From an uncultured Thermomicrobiales bacterium (GTDB lineage: Bacteria; Chloroflexota; Chloroflexia; Thermomicrobiales; UBA6265): a stretch of 64,000 nt of DNA. The position numbers and the translations under genes are program-made. Each line of letters starts with the position of its first letter. The stretch's first letter is position 1. Positions 1 to 8,643 of this stretch are shown in pieces. A model generated the notes under the pieces. That model was not told where the DNA came from. It did not search any database and saw only the letters and a list, made by a program, of their open reading frames with translations. Location of the stretch: NCBI GenBank assembly GCA_902806335.1, contig CADCWG010000068.1, positions 1 through 64,000 of the forward strand. The letters run 5' to 3'.

Positions 1-59
1 GGCGGGGCCCCGGCCGATCCAGCACCCTCGTGTCCTCCGCAGGTTGCCCGGATCGGGTG

Positions 60-959
60 TTAGCCGCTCCGCTTGAGGCGGCCGGTCCGCTTGGCGAAGC
101 GCTCGCCGGCCTGGAAGATCCAGATCCCGGCCGGGATCGCCACCACGCCCATCACCAGCAGCGGCCAGAGGTTGCCCCACTGGCTGCCGATGCTCTCGCC
201 GTCGATCAGCGTGGCGCGGATCCCTTCCAGGGCGTAGTAGACCGGGGAGACGACAGCGAGCGCCTGCATCCACCCCGGCAGGACGTCGATCGGGTAGTAG
301 ACGCCCGAGATCAGCAGCAGCACCGACGCGTAGATGAAGGTGACCTGGACGCCCTTCTCCGGCGAGAGCAGCGGCATCACCGACCCGACCAGGCCGAAGC
401 CGATCAGGGAGATGCTCGCGACCGCGAGCACCAGGATCGCCCCGAGGTAGTTCGCCCCCGAGAGGTCCAGGTCGAAGAAGAGCGCGATCACGCCGAGCAT
501 CACCACCGAGCGCAGGATGCCGTAGACCACGGCGTAGATCCCCGTGCCGAGCAGGTGCGTGGTGCGGCTGGCCGGCGACATGAACGTGTACTCGATCGTG
601 CCTTCCCAGCGCTCCCACATCACCGTCTCGGACAGGATGTCGAAGAGCATCGAGAGGTAGCTCCAGAGGAGCGCCCCGACGAGCAGGAAGGTGGTCAGCG
701 CCTGGGTGTTGGCTCCGCCGCCTACCTCGTTCACGCCGGCGCCGATGAAGCCGATGCTCATCACGTTCGCCGTGCTGTAGGCGAGCCAGACGAGCTCCCA
801 GCCCAGGTAGCGCTTGGTCAGGTAGTAGTTGCGCTGGACGAAGCCCCAGGCGGCGATCAGCTCCATCAGCCAGTGGGCCCGGGCCACCGGCTGGGTCAGG
901 ATCCCGGGCACGGGCCCGGGGACGGTCGGCGGCCCGGGAGCCGGGTGAGATGACGCCAC
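60..959 (-). CDS. ABC-2 type transporter permease
   Basis: Membrane component of a putative ABC exporter (drug or lipid type, DrrB/ABC-2 family), 299 residues. About six hydrophobic segments are visible, near residues 53-77, 87-109, 135-161, 171-195, 205-228 and 264-283, after a cytoplasmic proline-rich start. The conserved ABC-2 feature of an amphipathic stretch before the last helices (YYPIDVLPGWMQ) is present. The GTG start lies one base beyond the stop codon of the upstream ATPase gene, so translation is probably coupled and the two proteins should form one transporter. The substrate cannot be told from sequence. Confidence 0.88.
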   Translation of the reverse strand: MASSHPAPGPPTVPGPVPGILTQPVARAHWLMELIAAWGFVQRNYYLTKRYLGWELVWLAYSTANVMSIGFIGAGVNEVGGGANTQALTTFLLVGALLWSYLSMLFDILSETVMWERWEGTIEYTFMSPASRTTHLLGTGIYAVVYGILRSVVMLGVIALFFDLDLSGANYLGAILVLAVASISLIGFGLVGSVMPLLSPEKGVQVTFIYASVLLLISGVYYPIDVLPGWMQALAVVSPVYYALEGIRATLIDGESIGSQWGNLWPLLVMGVVAIPAGIWIFQAGERFAKRTGRLKRSG

Positions 960-960
960 G

Positions 961-1791
961 TTAGTTCACCCCCGCCTTCTCGTTCCGCCGCTCGGCCCGC
1001 TCCTCGGCCTCCTCGAAGCTCGAGCCGGTCGCGGCCATGAAAACCTCTTCCAGGGTCGGCAGCGCGCCGTCCTTCTGGTACCGCCGCTTGAGGCCGTCGG
1101 CGGTGTCGAGCTCGACGATCTTGCCGTCGAGCATGATCCCGATCCGGTCGCAGAGCTCCTCCGCCTCGCCCATGTCGTGGGTGCAGACCAGGATCGAGGA
1201 GTCGTGGTTGGCGTGGATCTGCTTGACGAAGGTCTGGACCTCCTTCTTCGAGCGGGGGTCCAGCCCGGTGGTCGGCTCGTCGAGCAGCATCAGCATCGGG
1301 CTGGTCAGCAGGGCCCGCGCGAGCGCGATCTTCTGCTGCATCCCGCGCGAGAGGTGCTCCATCGGCTCGCCGGCGCGGGCGTAGTCGAAGCCGATGCTGT
1401 CGAGGATCATCTTGATCCGCGGCTTGGCCTCGCTGGTGGTGACGCCGTAGAGCTTGGCCCCGTAGAGCAGGTTCTCGAGCGCCGAGAGCTTCTTGAAGAA
1501 GCTGGCCTCGACGCTGACCCGGTTCATCGTCCGCTGGACGACCTTGGGCTGGGCGACGGCGTCGACGCCGAAGACGCGGACGTCGCCGCGGTCGGGCAGG
1601 ATCAGGGTCGAGATCGCGCGGACCAGGGTGCTCTTGCCGCTGCCGTTCGGGCCGAGGATCCCGACGACCTCGCCGCGCTCGACCGCCAGCGACACGCCGT
1701 CGAGGGCGACGCCCGTCGCCTCGCCGTCCTTCCGCTCCTTCTTCGGCTTCTTGAATGCCTTGTAGACGTCGGTCATCTCGAGGGCGCGCAA
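961..1791 (-). CDS. ABC transporter ATP-binding protein (exporter type)
   Basis: Nucleotide-binding subunit that should power the adjacent ABC-2 permease. It has Walker A GPNGSGKS at about residues 47-54, ABC signature LSRGMQQ at 147-153, Walker B ending in LLDEP just after, and the switch histidine in VCTHD. A lysine-rich insert (KKPKKERKDGE) sits in the first beta region. I chose a TTG start at 1791 because GGAGG lies six bases upstream and the ABC fold begins at once. A GTG at 1884 would add 31 low-complexity proline/glycine residues and is the alternative. It is first in a two-gene operon with the permease. Confidence 0.88.
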   Translation of the reverse strand: MRALEMTDVYKAFKKPKKERKDGEATGVALDGVSLAVERGEVVGILGPNGSGKSTLVRAISTLILPDRGDVRVFGVDAVAQPKVVQRTMNRVSVEASFFKKLSALENLLYGAKLYGVTTSEAKPRIKMILDSIGFDYARAGEPMEHLSRGMQQKIALARALLTSPMLMLLDEPTTGLDPRSKKEVQTFVKQIHANHDSSILVCTHDMGEAEELCDRIGIMLDGKIVELDTADGLKRRYQKDGALPTLEEVFMAATGSSFEEAEERAERRNEKAGVN

Positions 1792-2415
1792 GGCGGTCCT
1801 CCCTCCTCCGTCGGGTGCGAACCCCGGCTGGGCTGGTGGCGGCCCGGCGTCGCCGGGACCGCTCGCGGTGTGGTGGGGGTGCACGGCCCGGCGGCAGGCG
1901 GCCGGGCGAGGGGCAAACAGAGACCCCGGGGCGGGGCGCCCTGGGGTCGTCCTGCGGTCGTGCTCGGTGTGGTGGGGCGACCTAGTGGTGGCCGATCCCC
2001 TCCGACCGCGTCAACGACCGGGCGCACGCTCCCCCGGGCAGCCCAAACCGGAGCCGTTCGCCGCTCCAGATGCGCATGGGGGTGATGGGTGCCACCGTCG
2101 TCGACCTCCGCGGGACGGTCAGGAAGACCCGGCGCGCCGCCGGGCCTGGCCAGCGTAGGGGAGCCGATGGGGAATGTCAACTGATCGCCTCCGCGACGGC
2201 GGGGCCGGGAGGCCCGGTCCCACCGTGGCTGCGACGCGCTCGCCGCGCCGGTCGGCGCCCCGGCGGTGCACCGGCGCGCGCCCGGCAGGGAGGCCGCCGT
2301 GCTCCGGTCACTGCCCCCGCGGATCTCGCCGTACCCGATAGAACGTCCGGCGCCGATCCCGCGACGCCGCGCCGGGCCGCGGCGGCGAGGTCCGGCCCGC
2401 GGCGGCGGGCTGCCG
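1792..2415. other. Non-coding gap, no recognised feature
   Basis: About 620 bases between the ABC ATPase and the LLM oxidoreductase, which face the same way. Open frames exist on both strands but read as low-complexity Arg/Pro/Ala-rich sequence without domains. I see no RNA gene, clear terminator or strong promoter. If the ATPase starts at its alternative GTG, the gap shortens to about 530 bases. Confidence 0.5.
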
Positions 2416-3354
2416 TCAGCCATGGTGGGCGGGGGTCAGGCTGCCGGCGCGGGCGAGGGTGGCGAGCACCTCGACCGTGCGGGCGCGATCGGCCTCCGGC
2501 CCGAAGGGGCAGGCGATCAGCTCCGTCGCGCCCGCGTCGGCGTAGCGCCGCAGCTCGCGCTCGACGGCCGCCTCGTCGCCGACGATGGCGATGTCCGCGT
2601 AGCCGGCGACGCCCTCGCGGTCGAGCGTGGCGCGGTAGCTCGGCATCTGGGCGAGGAAGCCGAACCGCTCGGCGAACCATGCCCGGGTCCCGTCCTCGTC
2701 GGCCGTCACGCTGACCAGCGCCTCGGCCACGACCCGCGGCGAGGGCCGACCCGCGTCCGCCGCCGCCCGGGAGATCGTGGGCACGACGTGGCCGGCGATG
2801 CCGCGCGGTCCGGTCAGAGTGGTGACGGTGCCGTCGGCGAGCTCGCCCGCGATCCGGAGCATCACCGGGCCGAGCGCGGAGAGCAGGAGCGACGGCGGCC
2901 GGGCGCCGGGGACGTCGACCTTCCCCTCGACCCGCAGCGTCTCCCCGGCGTAGGCGACCGACTCCCCGCGGAGGAGGGGCGCCAGCGCCGAGAGGTACTC
3001 CCGGGTGTGGCGACCGGGTCGCCCGTACGAGTAGCCGAAGTTGTCCTCGATGAAGAACGCGGCGCCCGGTCCCACGCCCAGCGTGAAGCGGTCCCCGATC
3101 GCCGCCTGGATCATCAGCGCCTGGCTGGCGAGCACCAGCGGGTGCCGGGGGTAGGTGGGGACGATCGCGGTCCCGAGCGCGATCCCCGGCACGTCCCGGC
3201 CGACGACGGCGAGGGCGGTCAGTCCGTCCCACTCCGCGTGGGGGGCCGACCAGACCGAGGCGAACCCGGCGTCGGCGGCCATGAGCGCGTGGTCGATCCG
3301 GTCCGGCAGCGTCATGGGTCGGCGCGTCTCGTCGACTTTGATCCCGATCAGCAT
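2416..3354 (-). CDS. LLM class (F420-dependent type) oxidoreductase
   Basis: Luciferase-like monooxygenase family TIM-barrel protein, 312 residues. It resembles the F420-dependent branch (Mer/FGD-like): an early strand LIGIKVDE, the segment FASVWSAPHAEWDG, GIALGTAIVPTYPRHPL, and a glycine-rich phosphate-binding stretch FTLGVGPG near residue 95. The family transfers hydride between a deazaflavin or flavin and an organic substrate, and the substrate here is unknown. It is followed by a DDN-type deazaflavin nitroreductase upstream on the same strand, which supports use of F420 in this organism (inference). Confidence 0.85.
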   Translation of the reverse strand: MLIGIKVDETRRPMTLPDRIDHALMAADAGFASVWSAPHAEWDGLTALAVVGRDVPGIALGTAIVPTYPRHPLVLASQALMIQAAIGDRFTLGVGPGAAFFIEDNFGYSYGRPGRHTREYLSALAPLLRGESVAYAGETLRVEGKVDVPGARPPSLLLSALGPVMLRIAGELADGTVTTLTGPRGIAGHVVPTISRAAADAGRPSPRVVAEALVSVTADEDGTRAWFAERFGFLAQMPSYRATLDREGVAGYADIAIVGDEAAVERELRRYADAGATELIACPFGPEADRARTVEVLATLARAGSLTPAHHG

Positions 3355-3477
3355 CGGTCCTCCTTGGCGACGGCGAACAGCAGCGCCGGTGGCGCGATCG
3401 CCATGGGTCGGCGGGGCGGCCTGGGCCGCCGCGGGTCGGGACGGCCGTCCCGACCGGATCGAGCGACCCCCGTCGGG

Positions 3478-3918
3478 TCACGGCGCGCGCCGGTCGAGGC
3501 GGATCACCGGGATGGTCCGCGTGAGCCGGCGCTGGTACTCGGCGAAGACGGGAAATCTGGCCGCCTGGCGGGCGAAGACGCGCTCCCGCTCGCTGCCGAC
3601 AACCTCGGTCGCACGGACGGGGATGGCCTCGCGCCCCAGCTCGATGGTGATCTCGGGGTTCGCGACGAGGTTGTGGTACCAGTCGGGATTCCGCCCGCTG
3701 CCGTGGGCCGAGGCGAAGACGTAGAGCCGGTCGCCGTCGGGCAGGCAGCGCATCGGGACGACGTGCTCCTTGCCGCTGCGGGCGCCGACCGTGTGGAGCA
3801 GCAGCATCGGCGGGGGGTCGGGGTAGGGCGCCGCGACCTCGCCTCCTCTGGTGCGGAACTCGGCGATCACCGCGGCGTTCCCGTCTTGCTCCCGCGCGGC
3901 GCGGATGCTCTGTGACAT
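3478..3918 (-). CDS. Nitroreductase/deazaflavin-dependent oxidoreductase (DDN, DUF385) family
   Basis: Small split-barrel protein of 146 residues. It carries the hallmark LLLHTVGARSGKEHVVPM around residues 39-57 and the HGSGRNPDWYHNLVANPEITIELG block near 70-95, both typical of F420H2-dependent quinone/nitro reductases related to mycobacterial Ddn. The likely role is reduction of quinones or electrophilic xenobiotics with a deazaflavin cofactor. It lies 123 bases upstream of the LLM gene on the same strand, a common pairing of F420 enzymes. The physiological substrate is unknown. Confidence 0.87.
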   Translation of the reverse strand: MSQSIRAAREQDGNAAVIAEFRTRGGEVAAPYPDPPPMLLLHTVGARSGKEHVVPMRCLPDGDRLYVFASAHGSGRNPDWYHNLVANPEITIELGREAIPVRATEVVGSERERVFARQAARFPVFAEYQRRLTRTIPVIRLDRRAP

Positions 3919-4047
3919 CGAATTCCTCCCCCTGCGAGTGGTCGGCGCAGCCGGTCAGGGTCGGCGATCGCGGGGCGATGCCGGCGATCGTGGGGCGGTG
4001 GACCCGCGACCGGGTCGTTGAGGCGCCGACCCGGCCGCGGCGGGACG

Positions 4048-4389
4048 TCACCCGATCCGCCGGTAGTCCGCGCGGTCGGCCTCGATGCCGAGACGTCGGA
4101 GCAGGGCGCCGGGATCGAACCCGTCGGACCGCTGCCGCTCGGCGACGATCCCTCGCGCCGTGGCCATCGCCTCCTCGCTCTCCCACTCGACGATCGTGGT
4201 CACGTCGGACCGCGCGGGGCCGACCGGCCGCTCGAGGACGGTGTCCCGGACGAATCCGGGCAGCGTCCGCGGCAGCGCGTGGGCGTCGCGGACCCGTTCG
4301 AGGAACTCCTCGCGGGCCGCGCCCGGCACCGAGAACCGATCGACGCGATAGCGAGCCGCCGGGTCCGACGGCGTTGTCGTCGTGCTCAT
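4048..4389 (-). CDS. Antibiotic biosynthesis monooxygenase (ABM) domain protein
   Basis: 113-residue dimeric alpha-beta barrel protein. It shows the typical ABM/stress-barrel pattern: RVDRFSVP at the first strand, REEFLERV helix, PGFVRDTVLERP, TTIVEWESEEA and a final helix. Members are cofactor-free oxygenases or quinol-modifying proteins, and the reaction here is not predictable. The start ATG overlaps the stop of the upstream luciferase-family gene by four bases (ATGA), so the two are translationally coupled. Both should be transcribed from the SoxR-type promoter at 4892-4922, which points to a role in redox-cycler or quinone defence (inference). A longer in-frame extension upstream has no domain content and overlaps the upstream gene. 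Confidence 0.85.
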   Translation of the reverse strand: MSTTTTPSDPAARYRVDRFSVPGAAREEFLERVRDAHALPRTLPGFVRDTVLERPVGPARSDVTTIVEWESEEAMATARGIVAERQRSDGFDPGALLRRLGIEADRADYRRIG

Positions 4390-4808
4390 GACCCGGTCAC
4401 ACCGGTGACTCCCGCGGGGCGGGCGGGGGCCAACGACGGGTCCCCTGAGCCGGACCCTGGGGGTCGTCTCGGCGCCGCTGTCAGGCGCACGACGTCGGCG
4501 CGAAAGGCGGCGACGCCGCGAGGGACGTCGTCCGGTCCTCGCAGGGGGATGCTCGCCACCGTCCGGCCGTCGGGGAACGCCGGGTGGGGAGTTGCCTGTC
4601 CGGACCGGACCAGCGCGTCCCGCACCTCGATGGGGACGAGGAGGTCCGCCTGGCCGTCGTTGCCGTGGCGGATGTGTCCGATCTGGCGCCGGCCGACGCG
4701 GTAGTCGGCGACGGGGCCGCCGCCCGGGCCGTGCTCGATCCGCGTCGTCTCGACCCCGGGCCAGCCGAGCACCGCGCGCTTGACCGCCGCCAGGAACTCG
4801 TCGTCCAT
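4386..4808 (-). CDS. Luciferase-family (DUF5519) protein
   Basis: 140 residues. The body VADYRVGRRQIGHIRHG, ADLLVPIEVRDALV and the PHPAFPDGRTVASIPLRG stretch match the small luciferase domain family (DUF5519), whose members often sit beside regulators and stress genes; no enzymatic function is established. The ATG at 4808 has a GGGGACAG purine stretch just upstream. It is first gene of a two-gene operon with the ABM gene. About 75 bases of leader separate it from the predicted start of the SoxR-dependent promoter. The proline/glycine-rich tail beyond residue 112 looks disordered. Confidence 0.75.
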   Translation of the reverse strand: MDDEFLAAVKRAVLGWPGVETTRIEHGPGGGPVADYRVGRRQIGHIRHGNDGQADLLVPIEVRDALVRSGQATPHPAFPDGRTVASIPLRGPDDVPRGVAAFRADVVRLTAAPRRPPGSGSGDPSLAPARPAGVTGVTGS

Positions 4809-4891
4809 CTGTCCCCTCCTTGTCGTCCACGCGCGAGGGTAAGGCGCCCTCGTGGCGCCGCGGAGGTGTCCCCGCGGTCCGACCGTAAGCG

Positions 4892-4922
4892 ATGCTATCT
4901 CTTCAAGTGCACTTGAAGTCAA
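4892..4922 (-). promoter_or_regulatory. SoxR-activated promoter with 19-bp spacer
   Basis: On the minus strand, -35 TTGACT (4922-4917) and -10 TAGCAT (4897-4892) are separated by exactly 19 bases. That overlong spacing is the hallmark of promoters activated by MerR-family proteins through DNA distortion. The spacer holds the SoxR palindrome. It points at the luciferase-family/ABM operon. Confidence 0.8.
4901..4918. promoter_or_regulatory. SoxR box (perfect 18-bp palindrome)
   Basis: CTTCAAGTGCACTTGAAG is a perfect inverted repeat and keeps the core TCAAGT-ACTTGA of the known SoxR operator (CCTCAAGTTAACTTGAGG). It lies 31 bases upstream of the soxR start and inside the spacer of the divergent promoter, so SoxR probably controls the divergent operon and perhaps itself. 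Confidence 0.85.
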
Positions 4923-4949
4923 GCGGCGGATGTGATTGGATTGGCGGCC

Positions 4950-5456
4950 ATGGACGACCTGCTGACCATCGGCGAGCTGGCCGGGCGGACGGGGGTGGCG
5001 ACCTCGGCGCTCCGCTTCTACGAGGAGCGCGGGCTGATCCGCGCCGAACGCACCGGCGTCGGGCACCGGCGTTACCAGCGCGCCACGGCGCGTCGTGTGG
5101 CGTTCGTCGTGTTCGCCCAGCGCGTCGGGCTCAGCCTGGAGGAGATCCGGGCCGAGCTGGACAAGCTGCCGGCCGACCGGGTGCCCCAGCGGGAGGACTG
5201 GCGCCGCCTGTCGCGGACCTGGCGCGCCCGGATCGACGACCGGATCGCCGAGCTGGAGCGGCTCAAGCTCGGGCTCGCGGACTGCATCGGCTGCGGCTGC
5301 CTGTCGCTGGACCGGTGCGCGATCCTCAACCCGGACGATCGCCTCGCGGGCCACGGGCCGGGACCCCGGTACTGGCTCGGCGACACCCGGCCGGACCACG
5401 CGCCGTCGGCCCACCGCCCACCCACAGAGGCGACCACGGGCTCGGACTCGTCATAA
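4950..5456 (+). CDS. soxR: Redox-sensitive transcriptional activator SoxR
   Basis: MerR-family regulator of 168 residues. It has a MerR winged helix (LTIGELAGRTGV, ALRFYEERGLI, HRRYQRA), a dimerisation helix, and the diagnostic [2Fe-2S] motif CIGCGCLSLDRC with cysteines at residues 112, 115, 117 and 123. Oxidation or redox-cycling agents acting on this cluster would switch on the divergent luciferase/ABM operon. I prefer ATG 4950 because homologues begin just before LTIGELA. GTG 4932 would add six residues. The C-terminal tail after about residue 135 is Pro/His/Thr-rich and probably disordered. SoxR outside enteric bacteria typically controls small sets of oxygenases, reductases and pumps, which matches this context. 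Confidence 0.93.
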   Translation: MDDLLTIGELAGRTGVATSALRFYEERGLIRAERTGVGHRRYQRATARRVAFVVFAQRVGLSLEEIRAELDKLPADRVPQREDWRRLSRTWRARIDDRIAELERLKLGLADCIGCGCLSLDRCAILNPDDRLAGHGPGPRYWLGDTRPDHAPSAHRPPTEATTGSDSS

Positions 5457-5726
5457 TGGTGGCCGTCGCGATCGCCGAGCGCGCGCCGCCACCCGCGACG
5501 TGGGTCACTGACGTCGGATCCCAGCCGGTGTAGGCACGGGAGGGAACCGCCGCGCCCAGTCGGCTGCCCCCGACCACCGGTTTTTCCCCAGCGGCCGACG
5601 GGCAGGTCGTCCGGCCGCGTCGGGGCGACGGACCGGGCGTACGCCGGCCCTTGGCGGCTGGTCTCGGCTCGTCCCGTCGGGATCGCCCGGTGGCGGGCGG
5701 TAATGGGCGTGGCGGACGGCCCTCCG

Positions 5727-7388
5727 CTACCCGACCCCCGCGTCGTCGCTGGGGGTTCTCCCGCCGGGGGCGGGTCCGCCGCGCCCGAGCCGGGCCAGCG
5801 CGTGGAGCTGGTCGCGGCTCGCCGCGTAGAGGTCGCGGTAGACGCGGTAGTAGTCGCCATAGGCGGCGTGGGCGGCCGGGTCGGGTGCGAGGGTCTCGCC
5901 GATCCGAACCCAGTCGCGGTTCAGGGCGGCGAGGTCGGGGACCAGACCCGTCGCCAGGCCAGCGAGGAAGGCGTCGCCGTAGGCGGCGCCGCTGGTCCGC
6001 TCCGGCACGGCCTGCGCGACGCCGGCGACGTCGGTCACGGTCTGCAGCCAGAGGCGGCTCTTGGCGCCGCCGCCGACGGCGACGAGGCGCCGGGGCACCG
6101 CGCCGATCTCGCGCATCGTCTCCAGGTTGTGCCGCACGCCGTAGGCGGTGCCTTCCAGCACCGCCCGGTAGAGATGGGCGCGGGTGTGATTCAGGGTCAG
6201 CCCGGCGAAGACGCCGCGCGCCTCGGGGTCGTTGATCGGCGTTCGCTCGCCGGCGAAGTAGGGGAGACAGACCAGCCCCTCGGCGCCGGGGGGGACACCT
6301 GCCGCCAGGTCGGCCAGCGCCGCGTAGGCGTTCGGGCCGCCCGCCGCCTCCGCGGCGACCTCCGCGCCGCCGAGCTGGTCGCGGAACCAGCGGGTCAGGG
6401 CGCCCGTGGTGCTCATCCCGCCGGCCACGTCGTAGCGCCCGGGCAGGCAGAACCCGGTCGCCCAGAGCCGGGGATCGGGGATCGGGCGGTCGGTGACGAG
6501 GATGAAGAAGAGGGTCGTACCGTACATGACCATCAGGTCGCCCGGCTCGACGACCCCGACGCTGACCGCCTCGGCCGCGGCGTCGACCGTGCCGGCGGTG
6601 ACGGGTGTGCCGGGGGCGAGGCCGGTCGCCGCCGCCGCCTCGGCCGTGACCGCGCCGACCACGTCGGTCGACCAGGCCAGGCGCGGCAGCTTCTCGGGTT
6701 CGACGATCGGGCCGGCGAAGCGGTCGTCCCACTCAAGGCGGGCAAGGTCGACGAGCGGGTTGTAGTAGGACGCGCTGTGGCGGTCCATCACCGTCTCGCC
6801 GGTCAGGCGGAGGACGAGGTAGGAGGAGGCCGTCATCACCGTCGCGGTCCGCGCCCAGACCTCCGGCTCGTGTCGCCGCAGCCAGAGGATCTTGGGGCCG
6901 ATCGCCTGCGAGGTGAGGGCCATCCCGCCAAGCGCGAAGAGCGCCTCCTCGCCGCACTCGCGGTTCAGCCAGGCGATTTCGTCGGTGGCGCGGGTGTCGA
7001 TGCCGTAGAGGATGCCCGGCCGCAGCGGCCGCCCAGCGGCGTCGACCGGGAGCAGGCAGGAGCCGATCGCGCTGACGGCGACCGCGCCGACGTCCGCGCC
7101 GTCGTAGCGGCCACCGAGCAGCTGGCGGGTGACGGCGACGAGGTCGTGCCACCAGACGGCGTCGGCGTCGTGCTCGGCCCAGCCGTGGCGAGGCAAGCTC
7201 AGCCCGTGCTCGACCGTGGCATCGGCGAGCACCTCGCCGGCCGGGGTGCAGAGGACGCCCTTGGAGCTGTAGGTGCCGATGTCGACCCCGAGCAGCAGGT
7301 CGCCCCGGCCGCGACGTGCACTCGCCCCGCCCGCCCCGCCCGCTCCGTGCGATCCGTCCGCTCCACCCATCAGCCGCCGCGCCTCCAT
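5727..7388 (-). CDS. FGGY-family carbohydrate kinase (xylulokinase-like)
   Basis: 553-residue ATP-dependent sugar kinase. The N-terminal actin-like domain starts DIGTYSSKGVLCTPAGEV, followed by PRHGWAEHDADAVWW, which is typical of xylulose/ribulose-type kinases. The C-terminal domain has EGTAYGVRHNLE and the ATP-site VAVGGGAKSRLWLQ (FGGY signature 2). Sugar identity is uncertain: xylulose, ribulose or another ketose are all possible. A xylose isomerase lies far away at 39.1-40.3 kb, so a shared pathway is possible but not shown by linkage. Start at ATG 7388; ATG 7370 is an alternative that drops an arginine-rich lead. It is divergent from the acyl-CoA dehydrogenase gene and convergent with soxR. 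Confidence 0.88.
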   Translation of the reverse strand: MEARRLMGGADGSHGAGGAGGASARRGRGDLLLGVDIGTYSSKGVLCTPAGEVLADATVEHGLSLPRHGWAEHDADAVWWHDLVAVTRQLLGGRYDGADVGAVAVSAIGSCLLPVDAAGRPLRPGILYGIDTRATDEIAWLNRECGEEALFALGGMALTSQAIGPKILWLRRHEPEVWARTATVMTASSYLVLRLTGETVMDRHSASYYNPLVDLARLEWDDRFAGPIVEPEKLPRLAWSTDVVGAVTAEAAAATGLAPGTPVTAGTVDAAAEAVSVGVVEPGDLMVMYGTTLFFILVTDRPIPDPRLWATGFCLPGRYDVAGGMSTTGALTRWFRDQLGGAEVAAEAAGGPNAYAALADLAAGVPPGAEGLVCLPYFAGERTPINDPEARGVFAGLTLNHTRAHLYRAVLEGTAYGVRHNLETMREIGAVPRRLVAVGGGAKSRLWLQTVTDVAGVAQAVPERTSGAAYGDAFLAGLATGLVPDLAALNRDWVRIGETLAPDPAAHAAYGDYYRVYRDLYAASRDQLHALARLGRGGPAPGGRTPSDDAGVG

Positions 7389-7573
7389 CGTCCAAACCCC
7401 GCGACGCCATCGTCGGGCGGCCGATCTTAGCAGGGGGCGCCCGGCGGGACGCGGACGGGAGACGGTCCTCCAAGGCGCGGTCTCGCACCTGTGGGCGGCC
7501 GCGCCCGTCCTTCTGTCGCGTGGGACACTGTTCCCCGCGGGCAGGACCGAATCAGGGACGGAGAGCGAGACCG

Positions 7574-8587
7574 ATGGCAGAGCCGGTGGCCGGCGGCGCG
7601 ACCCCGGAGCGCACGGACCAGGGGCCTCCGATCCGGTCGGTCGCGGTGGTGGGCGCTGGCACAATGGGCTGGCAGATCGCGGCGCTGGCGGCCGGCGCCG
7701 GCTACCCGGTGGCCCTCTTCGACGCGGCGCCGGGGGCGGCCGAGCGGGCCGTCGCGAGGATGCGCGACGATCTGCCGGCGGTGCTCGCCGCGGGTCTATT
7801 CCCCAGCGCCTCGGCGCCCGACGCGCTGGAGGGACTGCTCGGCCGGGTCCGCCAGGCGGCGAGCCTCGGGGATGCCGTCGCGGGGGCCGACCTCGTCGTC
7901 GAGGCGGTACGGGAGGACCTGGCGACGAAGCGGGCGGTCTTCGCGGACCTGGGGCGCCTTGCGCCCAGGGCGATCCTGGCGACCAACAGCTCGTCGCTGC
8001 CCTCCGCCGCGGTCGCCGACGTCGTCCCGGATCCGTCCCGGCTGCTCAACCTCCACTTCTTCGCGCCGGTCTGGGTCCGCCCGATGCTCGAGGTGATGGG
8101 CAGCGGCGCGACGACCGACGCCGTGATCGCCGCGGCGGCGGGGTGGGGGCGCTCGCTCGGGCTGGCGGTCGCGGTCTGCCGCGGCCAGAGCAAGGGCTTC
8201 ATCATCAACCGCGTCTGGCGGGCGATCAAGCGGGAGTCGCTGCAGGTCGTTGATGAGGGGCACGCCGATCCGGAGGACGTCGATCGCCTGTTCATGCTCT
8301 TTTTCGGCAGCGACTTCGGCCCGTTCGGGATGATGGACACCGTCGGCCTCGACGTGGTCGCCGACATCGAGGCGTCCTACGTCGCCGTCTCCGAAGACCC
8401 GTCCGATCGCGTCTCGCCGACCCTGCGCCGCCTGGTGTCCGGGGGGCAGCTCGGCGAGAAGTCCGGGTCGGGCTTCTATCGCCACCCCGACCCGGCCTAC
8501 CGGGCGCCGGGCTTCCTCCGCGGCGGGGAGGGAGGGGCGCCGCAGCGTGAGCCGGACCCGTTGCCGGGTGGAGCGAGCGACGGGTAG
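7574..8587 (+). CDS. 3-hydroxyacyl-CoA dehydrogenase family protein
   Basis: 337 residues. It has an N-terminal Rossmann fold with VAVVGAGTMGWQIA near residues 23-36, the catalytic-domain block ATNSSSLPSAAVADVV, LHFFAPVWVRPMLEVM, and a C-terminal dimerisation domain ending in GEKSGSGFYRHPDPAYR. The family oxidises 3-hydroxyacyl-CoA (for example 3-hydroxybutyryl-CoA) with NAD in fatty-acid or butanoate metabolism. Related enzymes act on free hydroxy acids, so the exact substrate is open. ATG 7574 follows a GGACGGAGAG purine stretch. Longer in-frame upstream sequence lacks domain content. Confidence 0.88.
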   Translation: MAEPVAGGATPERTDQGPPIRSVAVVGAGTMGWQIAALAAGAGYPVALFDAAPGAAERAVARMRDDLPAVLAAGLFPSASAPDALEGLLGRVRQAASLGDAVAGADLVVEAVREDLATKRAVFADLGRLAPRAILATNSSSLPSAAVADVVPDPSRLLNLHFFAPVWVRPMLEVMGSGATTDAVIAAAAGWGRSLGLAVAVCRGQSKGFIINRVWRAIKRESLQVVDEGHADPEDVDRLFMLFFGSDFGPFGMMDTVGLDVVADIEASYVAVSEDPSDRVSPTLRRLVSGGQLGEKSGSGFYRHPDPAYRAPGFLRGGEGGAPQREPDPLPGGASDG

Positions 8588-8643
8588 GATCCGCCGGCCG
8601 CGGGCGGGAGCGCCTCGCGCGCCGGTCCGACCGCAGCCAGGGG

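Noticed and set aside
4105..4130. tRNA-like T-arm (GGTTCGATCC type on the minus strand)
   Set aside because: It lies inside the ABM coding sequence and no acceptor, D or anticodon stem can be drawn around it.
2177..4186. Minus-strand frame of about 670 codons across the LLM and DDN genes
   Set aside because: It runs in another frame on the same strand as two well-supported genes and has only Arg/Pro-rich sequence.
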